Below are positions 37,800 through 46,090 of a DNA stretch of 64,000 nt, piece by piece. The notes under the pieces are model-generated. The model ran no database searches and had not been told where the DNA came from. It worked only from the letters and a program-made list of their open reading frames with translations. The position numbers and the translations under genes are program-made. The DNA lies in IMG/VR virus record IMGVR_UViG_3300034068_000286, positions 22,544 through 86,543 of that record; one strand, given 5' to 3'. This DNA is from a virus. Positions within the stretch are counted from its first letter, which is position 1. Every line of letters begins with the position of its first letter.

Positions 37800-38072
37800 T
37801 CAATACATCCGGCGTTTGATACCATCACGCGGTACACGCTTGCCGTTTAGTTCGTCTGTTTCTACTTGTTTTAAATGACGACGTCTTGCTTTATTAGCGG
37901 CAACTCTGCGCTCTGTGGTTGGCTTAACGTATTCTCCACGCTCGCGAACTTCGTCCATTTTACCACTATCTTGTATCTTGTTTTTAAATTTTCTAAGTGC
38001 TTTTTCAACTTGGTCATCTTTGACTAATACACTTGTGCCACGTATTTTAGGGCGTTGATTATCTCTACTCAT
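37800..38072 (-). CDS. rpsU: ribosomal protein bS21
   Basis: This 90-residue protein has VEKALRKFKNKIQDSGKMDE, then RERGEYVKPTTERRVAANKA and RRRHLK, the bS21 signature; it is longer than E. coli S21 (71) through N- and C-terminal tails. bS21 sits near the anti-Shine-Dalgarno region of the 30S subunit. A phage copy could change ribosome choice, including for weak-SD or leaderless messages, which is inference. The ATG shares one base with the clpX stop. Confidence 0.9.
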   Translation of the reverse strand: MSRDNQRPKIRGTSVLVKDDQVEKALRKFKNKIQDSGKMDEVRERGEYVKPTTERRVAANKARRRHLKQVETDELNGKRVPRDGIKRRMY

Positions 38073-39301
38073 TATGCTACTATTTCTAAGTTTTTATAAA
38101 TTTTGACTGTGCTATGGTCTTCCACAGACTGTTCAGTGATTATAACTTTACTTAATCCTTCTTGTACCAACTCGGGCAAATTGAACTGTACATCCAGTAA
38201 CACTTGCTCAATTATGCTTCTTAATCCACGGGCGCCTGTTTTTTTGGCAATGCTTAAATTGGCAATAGCTACACGTGCTTCTGGCATAAATTCAAGTTCA
38301 ACCCGATCTAGTTCAAAGATTGCTTTATATTCTTTTTCAATGCTGTCTTCTGGATCAGTCATAATATGTACCAAGTCATTGGCAGTCAATGTATCTAATG
38401 CGGCAACAACTGGAATACGTCCCATAAACTCAGGAATCATACCAAACTTGACAAAGTCTTCTGGTTCCACTTCAGCTAGCCATACATCTGTTTTAACATC
38501 AGCGCAATCTACTTCTGCTCCAAACCCAATTTTGGCTCCACCACTTATACGTTTTTTAACCTGTTCGTCTAGGCCTACAAATGCACCACCTAGAATAAAC
38601 AAAATGTTTTTTGTGTTTACTACGTTTGTTTCACTACCAGGGTGCTTGCGACCACCATTTTGTGGAACACGACATTCTGTCCCTTCAATTAGTTTAAGCA
38701 AGGCCTGTTGCACACCTTCTCCACTTACATCTCGAGTAATACTAGAGCTTTCGCTTTTACGACCTTTTTTATCAATTTCGTCAATGTAAATAATACCAGT
38801 CTCAGCTTTTTTAATGTCGCCTCCAGCGGCTTGGACTAGACGGTGTATAACACTTTCAACATCGTCACCTACGTAACCTGATTCTGTCAGTGTTGTGGCA
38901 TCGGCAATAGCAAAAGGCACATTGATCTTTTCAGCTAGTTTTTTTGCTAAAAGCGTTTTACCTGAACCAGTGGGGCCGATTAACAATACATTTGATTTTT
39001 TAATAAGGTCCGTGCTGCCTTGACTCAGTCGTTTGTAGTGATTACGCACAGCTACACTCAAACTTCGTTTGGCAAGGTCTTGTCCAATGACAAATTTATC
39101 TAGGTATGCTTTAATTTCACTTGGCGTTGTTGAATTAATAAATTCACCAGGTTTATCTTTTACATCAGACGCAATGGCATCTACACAAAGATTAATACAC
39201 TCATCACAAATGTATGCGTTTTCGCCAGCAATTAATGCTTTGACTTCGTCTCTGCCTTTACTGCAAAAACTACATGTTAATTTTTGAACTTTATCTACCA
39301 A
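38072..39301 (-). CDS. clpX: ClpX, ATP-dependent unfoldase
   Basis: This 409-residue protein is full length. It has the zinc-binding domain (CSFC, CDEC), Walker A GPTGSGKT, the pore loop GYVGDD, Walker [10 protein letters not shown], the RKH loop [10 protein letters not shown] and the IGF ClpP-docking loop in KIGFGAEVD. It should therefore still dock host ClpP and unfold tagged substrates. No ClpP gene is seen in the window. It overlaps the upstream gene by 11 bases and the S21 gene by one. Phage clpX is rare and suggests control of host proteolysis. Confidence 0.95.
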   Translation of the reverse strand: MVDKVQKLTCSFCSKGRDEVKALIAGENAYICDECINLCVDAIASDVKDKPGEFINSTTPSEIKAYLDKFVIGQDLAKRSLSVAVRNHYKRLSQGSTDLIKKSNVLLIGPTGSGKTLLAKKLAEKINVPFAIADATTLTESGYVGDDVESVIHRLVQAAGGDIKKAETGIIYIDEIDKKGRKSESSSITRDVSGEGVQQALLKLIEGTECRVPQNGGRKHPGSETNVVNTKNILFILGGAFVGLDEQVKKRISGGAKIGFGAEVDCADVKTDVWLAEVEPEDFVKFGMIPEFMGRIPVVAALDTLTANDLVHIMTDPEDSIEKEYKAIFELDRVELEFMPEARVAIANLSIAKKTGARGLRSIIEQVLLDVQFNLPELVQEGLSKVIITEQSVEDHSTVKIYKNLEIVA

Positions 39302-39713
39302 GGGTCAACTCCAAGATAGCAAGCAAGTGATCAAAGTCTTCAAAGTGAGGAATGTCAACTGCATTTAACAATGCTACCAATTCGTCGTTGCCAGTTTTAA
39401 CATGGAACACAACTGGTTGGTCAATTTTAGACATTGCCAGGGCCATACGGATTTCATGTTCAGTACAACTTGCTGTATCTACAAACACCATACTGCAATT
39501 GTCAACTACATGCCAATACCAAACCCAAGCCTTGGGGTCTTTGGCTGCGGTTTCATTGGCATAAAATGTTAACTGATTTTGTATTCCCTTTTCTAATATA
39601 TCAATAATAGTATCTTGCCATACCTTGTCATTGCTAACCAAACAAAATGCAAGACCGCCACTTGGCATATAAAGAGTAGGCGGACTTACAACATAAACAC
39701 TTGAATCACTCAA
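39291..39713 (-). CDS. conserved phage protein, unknown function
   Basis: This 140-residue protein has VYVVSPPTLYMPSGGLAFCL, later VDNCSMVFVDTASCTEHEIR and VVFHVKTGNDELVALLNAV, giving a Rossmann-like alternation of strands and helices. From memory a protein with the start 'YVVSPPTLxMP' is conserved in T4-like marine phages. Function unknown. Confidence 0.6.
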   Translation of the reverse strand: MSDSSVYVVSPPTLYMPSGGLAFCLVSNDKVWQDTIIDILEKGIQNQLTFYANETAAKDPKAWVWYWHVVDNCSMVFVDTASCTEHEIRMALAMSKIDQPVVFHVKTGNDELVALLNAVDIPHFEDFDHLLAILELTLGR

Positions 39714-39726
39714 AATAAACCTTTAG

Positions 39727-40920
39727 TTAATTAACATCATCGCGGCCAGGATAGGTAACATTGAACCAACCTCTACTGCGCTTTCGTTTAGCAATATCTT
39801 CTTTGCTTGCTGTATATATTTTATCTTCTTTTAAAGGTTGTTGTTGCTCGGATTGAACAGGGGCGTCCCATGCTTCACCGGGTGTTCCCGGAGGTGCTGT
39901 AATCAAATCACTAGCGTATTGCTCACCAATTACTTCTTCCTTGGCATCAGCTTTGGCATCAGCAAGTTCTTCTACTTCTGTTTCTGTGGCTGGATATACT
40001 GGGTCTAAGTTGCTGGTAATGCTTTCGCTGTGTGTTTCTGGTTCTTCGTACACAGGTGTAGGTGCTGTGTCAATTGGTGGTTCTGTAGCAGTTGGTTGAG
40101 ATAGTATTGGTTTGCTATCTTCTTCTTCTTCTTCTTCTTCTTGTTGGCGGAACCATTGGAAGCTATATTGACTTGCCAACAATAATATAACTGCTAGTGG
40201 ATCAAAAACTGACACAATAATAATAATTACCCATGTTACAGCTTTCTCTAATAAGTTAGCATCGGGATTATCACCATAGATAAATGCCGCAATGTATTTG
40301 ACAGGCCCTACTTCAGCTTCTACTTTACGTACTTCTGCACGAATTGGTGCGGCTTCGTCGTTGAGTTTAGCAATAAGCTTTTGGTTAGCTTCAATGTCCT
40401 TGGCCAATGCAGAACGATCACGTTGCTGACTCTTGCGTATATTAACTGCTTTGTCTGCACCCTTTTCATCTGCGCTTCGACCCATGACTTGGTCAACTGC
40501 CTCATCCATCTGTTTGAGTTGCTTGCGGTTAGCTTCAATATTTTCTCGTGCGGTTTTGATCTTTTCATCATAGATTGCAATCCTACTTTGTACATCACCT
40601 GACACTAAACTTTGGTCGCTGTGTGCCTTAGATAAGAATCCAAAGATACCCATTGAGGTAATGATCATTAAAATAGCTACGGCCAGCGACATGTATGCTT
40701 TAATAAAGAATGGGGCTCGACTCCAGTTTAGCTTTAGCCAAATTGTGGCAATCAGTTTGCTAACTTCAAGTGCTACACCCATAACAATAATAGGAATAAC
40801 CGCGGCAGCAAAGATGCTTACTAGGCCTGCCACTGAATAGTATACAGCCACAGCCGATATACTTAGGCCGCTTAGTAGTGCCAAATAGGCAACTAACTTG
40901 TCTGTGCGTGTGATTTTCAT
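39727..40920 (-). CDS. multi-pass membrane protein with coiled coil and acidic tail
   Basis: This 397-residue protein starts MKITRTDKLVAYLALLSGLS (two bases from the previous stop; the longer frame to 41076 lies inside that gene). It has three membrane segments before about residue 100, a long coiled-coil (about 110-200; KIKTARENIEANRKQLKQMD), a fourth segment (about 225-255) and a Glu-rich, Pro-rich tail with eight consecutive Glu encoded by a CTT repeat on the plus strand. Similar proteins with this plan occur in marine phages. Role unknown. Confidence 0.6.
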   Translation of the reverse strand: MKITRTDKLVAYLALLSGLSISAVAVYYSVAGLVSIFAAAVIPIIVMGVALEVSKLIATIWLKLNWSRAPFFIKAYMSLAVAILMIITSMGIFGFLSKAHSDQSLVSGDVQSRIAIYDEKIKTARENIEANRKQLKQMDEAVDQVMGRSADEKGADKAVNIRKSQQRDRSALAKDIEANQKLIAKLNDEAAPIRAEVRKVEAEVGPVKYIAAFIYGDNPDANLLEKAVTWVIIIIVSVFDPLAVILLLASQYSFQWFRQQEEEEEEEDSKPILSQPTATEPPIDTAPTPVYEEPETHSESITSNLDPVYPATETEVEELADAKADAKEEVIGEQYASDLITAPPGTPGEAWDAPVQSEQQQPLKEDKIYTASKEDIAKRKRSRGWFNVTYPGRDDVN

Positions 40921-40921
40921 T

Positions 40922-41656
40922 TTAAATGTGTGTCCTTGCTGGGAAGCAGTGTGGTAAATCGTCAAATAAAGGTGCTTCAATTCTTTTTCCATCGACATCA
41001 TAGTCGTATGTTTGATTCTTGCTTTGTGGGTTTGGTACTTTGCCGTACGGATCATAGAGTTCGCACATACGGTCATAGTAATTTTTTGGCATTACATCAA
41101 TGATCAAATGTGTTCTCCAAGTTTCCCCATAGTTTACTGCGGTGTGAATAATTTTGTTGTTTAATTCCCAGACTTCTCCAGGTTCAATGTGGTCTCGCAT
41201 TCCACCATTATTTAAATCATAACTGTAATGATACAACCAGCATTCAGCATTAGTACTAATTGCAATATTGTATCGGCGAGCATAGCGTTGATTAAATCTA
41301 GTATCAGTATGAAATACTGTATCACCTTCGCGTGGCCGCATTCTTGCAATATCTGCTTGTACAACAACCGGGTCAGCAATGCCAGTTAAACTGGCCAGGT
41401 ATTCGCATTTTGACTTTAGTATATTATCCCACATGTCCTGTATACCCGGTGGGTAGCCACGTGTTACTTCAATGAAACCTTTTTGCCTAGCTTCATTGAC
41501 AGGCAGGTATATCAAGTGAGTAAGATCTGTTCTTACATAGCGATATGGTTGCTCAACAGGGTCCCAGTCCCATTCAGCTTCCCATTTTCGATAGTCATCA
41601 AATATTGCTGAATCAAACTCAGCAATTTTTCTAGCTGTTAAACCTTCTTCATACAT
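40922..41656 (-). CDS. 2OG-Fe(II) oxygenase, Asp/Arg hydroxylase-like (8)
   Basis: This 244-residue protein has VFHTDTRFNQRYARRYNIAI (HxD) and WELNNKIIHTAVNYGETWRT with the distal His and Arg, then HLIIDVMP. It is a paralogue of 25830-26426, with an N-terminal extension of about 45 residues. Substrate unknown. Confidence 0.75.
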   Translation of the reverse strand: MYEEGLTARKIAEFDSAIFDDYRKWEAEWDWDPVEQPYRYVRTDLTHLIYLPVNEARQKGFIEVTRGYPPGIQDMWDNILKSKCEYLASLTGIADPVVVQADIARMRPREGDTVFHTDTRFNQRYARRYNIAISTNAECWLYHYSYDLNNGGMRDHIEPGEVWELNNKIIHTAVNYGETWRTHLIIDVMPKNYYDRMCELYDPYGKVPNPQSKNQTYDYDVDGKRIEAPLFDDLPHCFPARTHI

Positions 41657-42000
41657 TATTCATCATCCTCTTCTTCAGTGACCTGGAAGCTGGTTGCTAG
41701 TCCTTGGTCTACCATGGCTTGATTAATATTTAATGCTGGCTCACCAGCTTCGTTGGGAATATATGCCCAACCAAGCACACGACCAAGTTTGGCACGTTTA
41801 GTAATGATAGGTTCTACAATGAGTCCATCTTTGCAAAGTTCAGTTAGTACAATTCGTACATCTGAATCTTTGCCGCATGATGCAACTCCAAACAGTCTAA
41901 TCTTTTGACGTGTGTAAACATTAAAGCCAAGATCCAGTTCTACGTCTAGCATGTCAGTGCCGCGTACTTCCAATAATCTTGCAGGGTATAGTCTTCTCAT
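41656..42000 (-). CDS. staphylococcal nuclease-like fold, probably inactive
   Basis: This 114-residue protein has [38 protein letters not shown] and [20 protein letters not shown], a match to the SNase beta-barrel. Compared with active nucleases it keeps the two arginines but lacks the DTPE segment with the catalytic Glu and metal Asp. Such domains can bind nucleic acid without cutting. Compare the intact SNase at 44082. Confidence 0.6.
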   Translation of the reverse strand: MRRLYPARLLEVRGTDMLDVELDLGFNVYTRQKIRLFGVASCGKDSDVRIVLTELCKDGLIVEPIITKRAKLGRVLGWAYIPNEAGEPALNINQAMVDQGLATSFQVTEEEDDE

Positions 42001-42608
42001 TTTTCCTCTTTTGGTCTTACTCTATAAAAAACATGATTACCAATTTGGTTAACAGAGTCTTTGACTCTGCGCCAGGTCGGTTTCCAATTGATATATGTAG
42101 CATGAAAATGTGTTGCTCCATTGGTTGGATCTTCCACTTGCTCTCTGTTATTTAACGTAATTAGTGCAATGCCAACGGCCTGATTCCACAGGTGGCCTGA
42201 TGGAAAACCCAGTCCTGAAAGACAGGTCCAACTGAATTGGCAACCCTGTTTTACTACTCCACACACAGTATTAGCATAGCCTTCATCTAATCTGTTGAGA
42301 GTTACGTTTGCAACTGCCACTTGGCCTTTTAAGCTTTCGCCACGGCTTTCATAATAGATATTTTCAGCCAGGCATTTTACCTGCTTGTCTGCCAAGGCTT
42401 TTTTTGCACCACCAATTTCTTCCAAATTGATATGCATTAATTTACGTACTCTATGTTCCCATGTTTCTTTGTCATTGGTCTGATTGACAGTACCAGATAC
42501 AACTGGGGAAACTAATAATACTGCTAAAGCCAATAAGATGACTTTAGATAGCAAACGTGTGACCGCTTGCTGTGACATGCCCGAGAAATTCTTAGGGGTC
42601 ATGTGCAT
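41997..42608 (-). CDS. SleB/CwlJ-type cell-wall hydrolase (putative endolysin)
   Basis: This 203-residue protein has an N-terminal hydrophobic segment (about 20-39; [17 protein letters not shown]), which may act as a signal-anchor, and a Hydrolase_2 domain with [28 protein letters not shown] in sequence, where the Glu of the AENIYYE motif is the likely catalyst. It cleaves peptidoglycan in this family. AAGGAGGTG precedes the ATG, an unusually strong ribosome site that fits a lysis gene. Confidence 0.8.
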   Translation of the reverse strand: MHMTPKNFSGMSQQAVTRLLSKVILLALAVLLVSPVVSGTVNQTNDKETWEHRVRKLMHINLEEIGGAKKALADKQVKCLAENIYYESRGESLKGQVAVANVTLNRLDEGYANTVCGVVKQGCQFSWTCLSGLGFPSGHLWNQAVGIALITLNNREQVEDPTNGATHFHATYINWKPTWRRVKDSVNQIGNHVFYRVRPKEEK

Positions 42609-42640
42609 GTTACACCTCCTTTCATTAGGACTACCTCCAG

Positions 42641-43159
42641 TCAGGCCTTTGACAATAAAATATTATCTAAGACTTCACCTGGGTTACTGTATCCATAATC
42701 AACCTGGGTGTAGGTTATATTATGCTTCGCCAGTAACGCCGCAATCCTTTGATCGACCTCAATGCTAGCATCAAGGTTATGCACACGGCCGCGATCATCG
42801 AACCACGGGCCGCGCCCTAGAAATGCCACGTGGTTATCGTAACGTTTCCAGAGTTCTACTACTACCTGTTCCCACTCTGCAGGATAATCTGCAGGTGCAT
42901 AGATAGCACTCAATAACACAGGACTATCTGTGATTACAAAATCAACCTGTCCCGCAAGCCTGTGTATTCGTTGTACTTGACGACCAAATACATAAGCTTG
43001 ATTTTCCAGCGCACAATGCCTGCCTTCCCAAACTAGGTCCTTGGCAACTTCCGTTACCAACTCTACATTCCACCCTCGGCGTTTTGCTTGATGATACAAG
43101 CCTGACGCTAGAGTGCTTTTACCTGCACCTGGGCCTGCAATGACATTAATTACTTTCAT
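42641..43159 (-). CDS. P-loop NTPase (nucleotide kinase-like)
   Basis: This 172-residue protein has Walker A GPGAGKST near residue 8, [16 protein letters not shown] (Walker B-like) and [16 protein letters not shown], of the AAA_28/NadR-like kinase group. It may phosphorylate a nucleotide or nucleoside. The first ATG is 43160-43162; I chose the next codon (43157-43159), which lies exactly six bases after the -10 box, and no Shine-Dalgarno is present. Confidence 0.7.
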   Translation of the reverse strand: MKVINVIAGPGAGKSTLASGLYHQAKRRGWNVELVTEVAKDLVWEGRHCALENQAYVFGRQVQRIHRLAGQVDFVITDSPVLLSAIYAPADYPAEWEQVVVELWKRYDNHVAFLGRGPWFDDRGRVHNLDASIEVDQRIAALLAKHNITYTQVDYGYSNPGEVLDNILLSKA

Positions 43160-43165
43160 CATGTT

Positions 43166-43194
43166 ATTGTAGCAAAATACTTATAATAAGTCAA
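43166..43194 (-). promoter_or_regulatory. sigma70-like promoter
   Basis: Minus-strand TTGACT (43189-43194), 17-base spacer and TACAAT (43166-43171), followed by AACATGATG. Confidence 0.75.
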
Positions 43195-43257
43195 GAAAAC
43201 AGGGCTACCAATGTGCCCTATCTAGTGATACCGTATGCGGCGGTTTTGATTTTTAGG

Positions 43258-43291
43258 TTAAAAAGATAACCATTAACCTAGTTGTTAATGG
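43258..43291 (-). terminator. rho-independent terminator after the methyltransferase gene
   Basis: CCATTAAC (43270-43277) pairs with GTTAATGG (43284-43291) over eight bases; on the minus strand TTATCTTTTT follows. It ends the run that includes the SNase and methyltransferase genes. Confidence 0.7.
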
Positions 43292-43299
43292 CATTAATT

Positions 43300-44082
43300 T
43301 TAAGATTTTTGCCAAATACATCGGTAAGCAGTGGGCTCTGATTCAGGCAAATTCCTAAAAACAGGTTCCCACCTGTCCCACTGATGACTACCACGCATCC
43401 AGTGTCCTTCAGGTTCAGTTACAATTCTAGTTAATCTTTTATCAACTTCATCCAAGTAACCGTTGATGTTTAATACAGGATTTAAAATTAGATATCCACC
43501 AGGTTTTAGAGCATTGACTACCTTGTCTAGGTAAACATCTATGGGATAGTGCATACCCCATGAGTAGCTACTGAGAATTAAATCGGCCGGTTCACTAAAG
43601 TCGTAGTTGGTTCCCATGATTGTAAAATTGGCTGGGTCCAAGTTAGATAATTCAATTGCATCATGCACCATTTGCCATGAGTTATCAGTTTTAAAATCTC
43701 TGCTGTGCAAAATATCACTATTCATATTATGACCATCACCGTCAACTAATATAAATTTTGCAGATTTTAAATACACCGAAAGTGCAAGATCAATAAGGCT
43801 ATTGCCTGCACCTATATCAACTATTGTAGCATTGTCTGGTAGTGAAATATTGTCTGTTATAAAGTTTAATAAACCAGACAATGTCCCAAACAAGGTTTCT
43901 TTTAGTTTGTCGGATACAATTACTGTACCATCTGTATCATAATCTACTTGCACACCTAGCTGGTTAACAAAATAATCTCTAAAATTATCATCATTTTTGT
44001 ATGTTATGACAATTGGCTCATCAAATGGCCTATCCATGGCAGTAATTGTACTCAGACTGACAGTGACTACCTTATCTAACAT
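43300..44082 (-). CDS. SAM-dependent methyltransferase (Rossmann type)
   Basis: This 260-residue protein has VDIGAGNSLIDLALSVY (SAM-binding motif I), FILVDGDGHNM, and LKPGGYLILNPV, typical of class I methyltransferases. The N-terminal 80 residues are unassigned. It may modify a sugar or small molecule in the pathway that follows. It overlaps the SNase gene by one base. Confidence 0.75.
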   Translation of the reverse strand: MLDKVVTVSLSTITAMDRPFDEPIVITYKNDDNFRDYFVNQLGVQVDYDTDGTVIVSDKLKETLFGTLSGLLNFITDNISLPDNATIVDIGAGNSLIDLALSVYLKSAKFILVDGDGHNMNSDILHSRDFKTDNSWQMVHDAIELSNLDPANFTIMGTNYDFSEPADLILSSYSWGMHYPIDVYLDKVVNALKPGGYLILNPVLNINGYLDEVDKRLTRIVTEPEGHWMRGSHQWDRWEPVFRNLPESEPTAYRCIWQKS

Positions 44083-44528
44083 TAGTCACACCAACTTTGT
44101 TTGGCTTCACCGTAGTATTCACGTGCAAATCCATTTTGGATCAATAGCGCACGAAGACTAACATTGTTGTCTAAAATAATATCTCCAAGCACACGGCCGC
44201 CAAATTTGTCCCAGTCAATAAGTGCAACTCTGGCTGTTTTACTTTCAGTGATAACTTTCTTTGTAAAGGCTGAGGCAGCTTCACCGCGTTTGGCCTCTGA
44301 TTCACACTTGGCTCTAAACCCTTTTTCTGGCGTGTCGACTCCAAATACTCTAACTGCTAATTTTGGTTTAAGTGGGGCAGGTAGAAACGGGGCTGAGAAT
44401 TCAACTGTATCGCCATCTACTACACGTGTCACTGGGAAATCGTATACCTTCATTTCAGGTTGCTTCTTTTGAGCAAAAACCCCAGTTGACAAAACTATCA
44501 ACAATACAGCAAAAATCATCTTCTTCAT
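44082..44528 (-). CDS. secreted thermonuclease (SNase family)
   Basis: This 148-residue protein has a signal peptide (MKKMIFAVLLIVLSTGVFAQ) with a probable cut after AQ and all catalytic elements of staphylococcal nuclease: VVDGDTVEF, RVFGVDTPEKG (Arg, Asp, Glu) and GGRVLGDI (Arg). It should cleave DNA or RNA in the periplasm in a calcium-dependent way. A secreted phage nuclease could destroy incoming DNA of rivals or scavenge nucleotides. Confidence 0.8.
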   Translation of the reverse strand: MKKMIFAVLLIVLSTGVFAQKKQPEMKVYDFPVTRVVDGDTVEFSAPFLPAPLKPKLAVRVFGVDTPEKGFRAKCESEAKRGEAASAFTKKVITESKTARVALIDWDKFGGRVLGDIILDNNVSLRALLIQNGFAREYYGEAKQSWCD

Positions 44529-44542
44529 ACCAACACTCCTTT

Positions 44543-44560
44543 ATTAAAACAATACTTATC
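44543..44560. repeat. 18-base direct repeat, copy 1
   Basis: ATTAAAACAATACTTATC occurs here and again at 44616-44633, 73 bases apart start to start. This copy lies in the leader of the SNase gene. Confidence 0.7.
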
Positions 44561-44615
44561 CATATAATAGTATACTGGACTACCACAAACGTTATAAATT
44601 TGTAATAAATCTGTA

Positions 44616-44633
44616 ATTAAAACAATACTTATC
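44616..44633. repeat. 18-base direct repeat, copy 2
   Basis: Second perfect copy of ATTAAAACAATACTTATC; its last two bases are in the stop region of the carbamoyltransferase gene. Two such copies bracketing a short spacer suggest a past duplication or recombination junction. Confidence 0.7.
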
Positions 44634-46089
44634 AATAAACAGGTATGTTATGCAGATTTTGGAATCTTAGTGCATCATCCCAAGTGTTAACCAAGGGCTC
44701 ACCTTTGATATTCAAACTTGTATTCATTAAGATAGGGCAACCTGTGCGGGCGTTCCATTCTTCTAGAATGCTTCTAAACAAAGGATTATCTCTGTGTGTT
44801 ACTGTTTGTACTCTGCTGGTATTGTCTACGTGACATACACCCGGTAGCAAGTCAGGAGTCCTGCAACGTGCAACAAATTGCATATAAGGACTATCTTTAA
44901 CTGGCATGTCAAAGTAAGTGTCAGCATGTTCTGCTAATACTGCTGGCGCAAATGGTCTAAACTGTTCACGCTTTTTAATAGTATTCATTCTAGGCTTTGC
45001 ATCTACTCCCCTAGGATCACATAGTAAACTACGATTACCCAAAGCTCTTGGACCAAACTCTGCTCTGCCATTTGCTAGTGCAACAACACGACCTGCTTCT
45101 AAATCATCTACCAGTGATTTGATGCCCACATCTTGTTTGATGTCTGTGCCCAAGTAAGGGCCCAACCAGTTCAAATGCCGTCGGGTGTGCGCGGCCACAG
45201 CACCAATTGCACTACCAGAGTCTCCGGGGTTGGGCATTATCCAAATGTTTTTAAAGATGCCGCTTCGTGCTATAATAGAGTTTGCAACACAATTAAGAGC
45301 AACACCTCCCATGAAAATCAAGTTGTCACTTGTGGTATTGGATCGCATCACTAGCACAGTTTCCAACAGGTATTCTTCTGCAAGCTTTTGTACACTTGCG
45401 GCAATGTCAAACTTTGAAGCTGAACTATCACATGGCTCCCACCATGAGCAACCACGATGCAGGTCGTGTCTTAGTTTAAAGTCAGGTGGCGCCCAACTAG
45501 AAAAAAATGTTTCACGTAACTCATCTACATACTTTGGTGTACCATGTGCGGCCATGCCCATCAAGATGTATTCTTCTTCATTAGGCTTTAGTCCTAGCCA
45601 CTGTGTCATTGCTGTATAAAATAACCCAAAACTGTTGGGATAACGCTTACGCCAACGATTGACTATTTTATCTTTACGTGCTTCCCAAATGCTTACTGTG
45701 TCCCATTCACCAATGGCATCTACAACTAATATGGCAGCGTCTTCATATGGACTTGTGTAGTAGCCAGCTGAGGCATGGCTGTGATGATGTCCAACATAGT
45801 CAATGGGCAAGTGATCTAATCCTACTGCACGTAGTTGGTCACTGGGACTTACTCTCCACGGACGCTGTCCAGAAAATAATCTACGCAGGTCTTTTTGCAA
45901 AGGCTTCTCAAACCATACAAGCTCTGTCGGTTCTCCGTACAATCTCATATCTGCCAACATGTCTGCATTTAGCAGGTTATCATTTTTAACTCTACTATAA
46001 CGCTCAGCATGTGCGGCCCATACAATCCGATCACCATCAATTAATGCCAGACTGGCATCGTGATTCTGCGCTGTAATACCTAGTATCAT
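44632..46089 (-). CDS. NodU/CmcH-type carbamoyltransferase
   Basis: This 485-residue protein starts MILGITAQNHDASLALIDGD (GILG...HDAS motif), then HHHSHASAGYYTSPYEDAAI, LVVDAIGEWDT, MGGVALNCVANS and EFGPRALGNRSLLCDPR. That is the YgjD-like plus C-terminal domain architecture of O-carbamoyltransferases such as NodU, CmcH and SxtI; it moves carbamoyl from carbamoyl phosphate to a hydroxyl. The ATG at 46087-46089 lies one base before the 37-residue gene's stop. Target unknown, probably a sugar or small alcohol. Confidence 0.85.
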   Translation of the reverse strand: MILGITAQNHDASLALIDGDRIVWAAHAERYSRVKNDNLLNADMLADMRLYGEPTELVWFEKPLQKDLRRLFSGQRPWRVSPSDQLRAVGLDHLPIDYVGHHHSHASAGYYTSPYEDAAILVVDAIGEWDTVSIWEARKDKIVNRWRKRYPNSFGLFYTAMTQWLGLKPNEEEYILMGMAAHGTPKYVDELRETFFSSWAPPDFKLRHDLHRGCSWWEPCDSSASKFDIAASVQKLAEEYLLETVLVMRSNTTSDNLIFMGGVALNCVANSIIARSGIFKNIWIMPNPGDSGSAIGAVAAHTRRHLNWLGPYLGTDIKQDVGIKSLVDDLEAGRVVALANGRAEFGPRALGNRSLLCDPRGVDAKPRMNTIKKREQFRPFAPAVLAEHADTYFDMPVKDSPYMQFVARCRTPDLLPGVCHVDNTSRVQTVTHRDNPLFRSILEEWNARTGCPILMNTSLNIKGEPLVNTWDDALRFQNLHNIPVY

Positions 46090-46090
46090 T

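Noticed and set aside
38103-38789. 228-codon plus-strand open frame opposite clpX
   Set aside because: It is the antisense shadow of a highly conserved gene, has no ribosome site, and its sequence is Ser/Pro/Thr-rich without domain features.
40118-40141. CTT microsatellite as a phase-variable switch
   Set aside because: Gain or loss of a triplet would only change the number of Glu residues, not the frame.
40922-41076. N-terminal extension of the membrane protein gene (frame from 41076)
   Set aside because: It lies wholly inside the upstream oxygenase gene, and the ATG at 40918-40920 directly precedes a membrane protein N-terminus.
45185-45619. 144-codon plus-strand frame opposite the carbamoyltransferase
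   Set aside because: Antisense to an intact, conserved enzyme; no start signal or recognisable motif.
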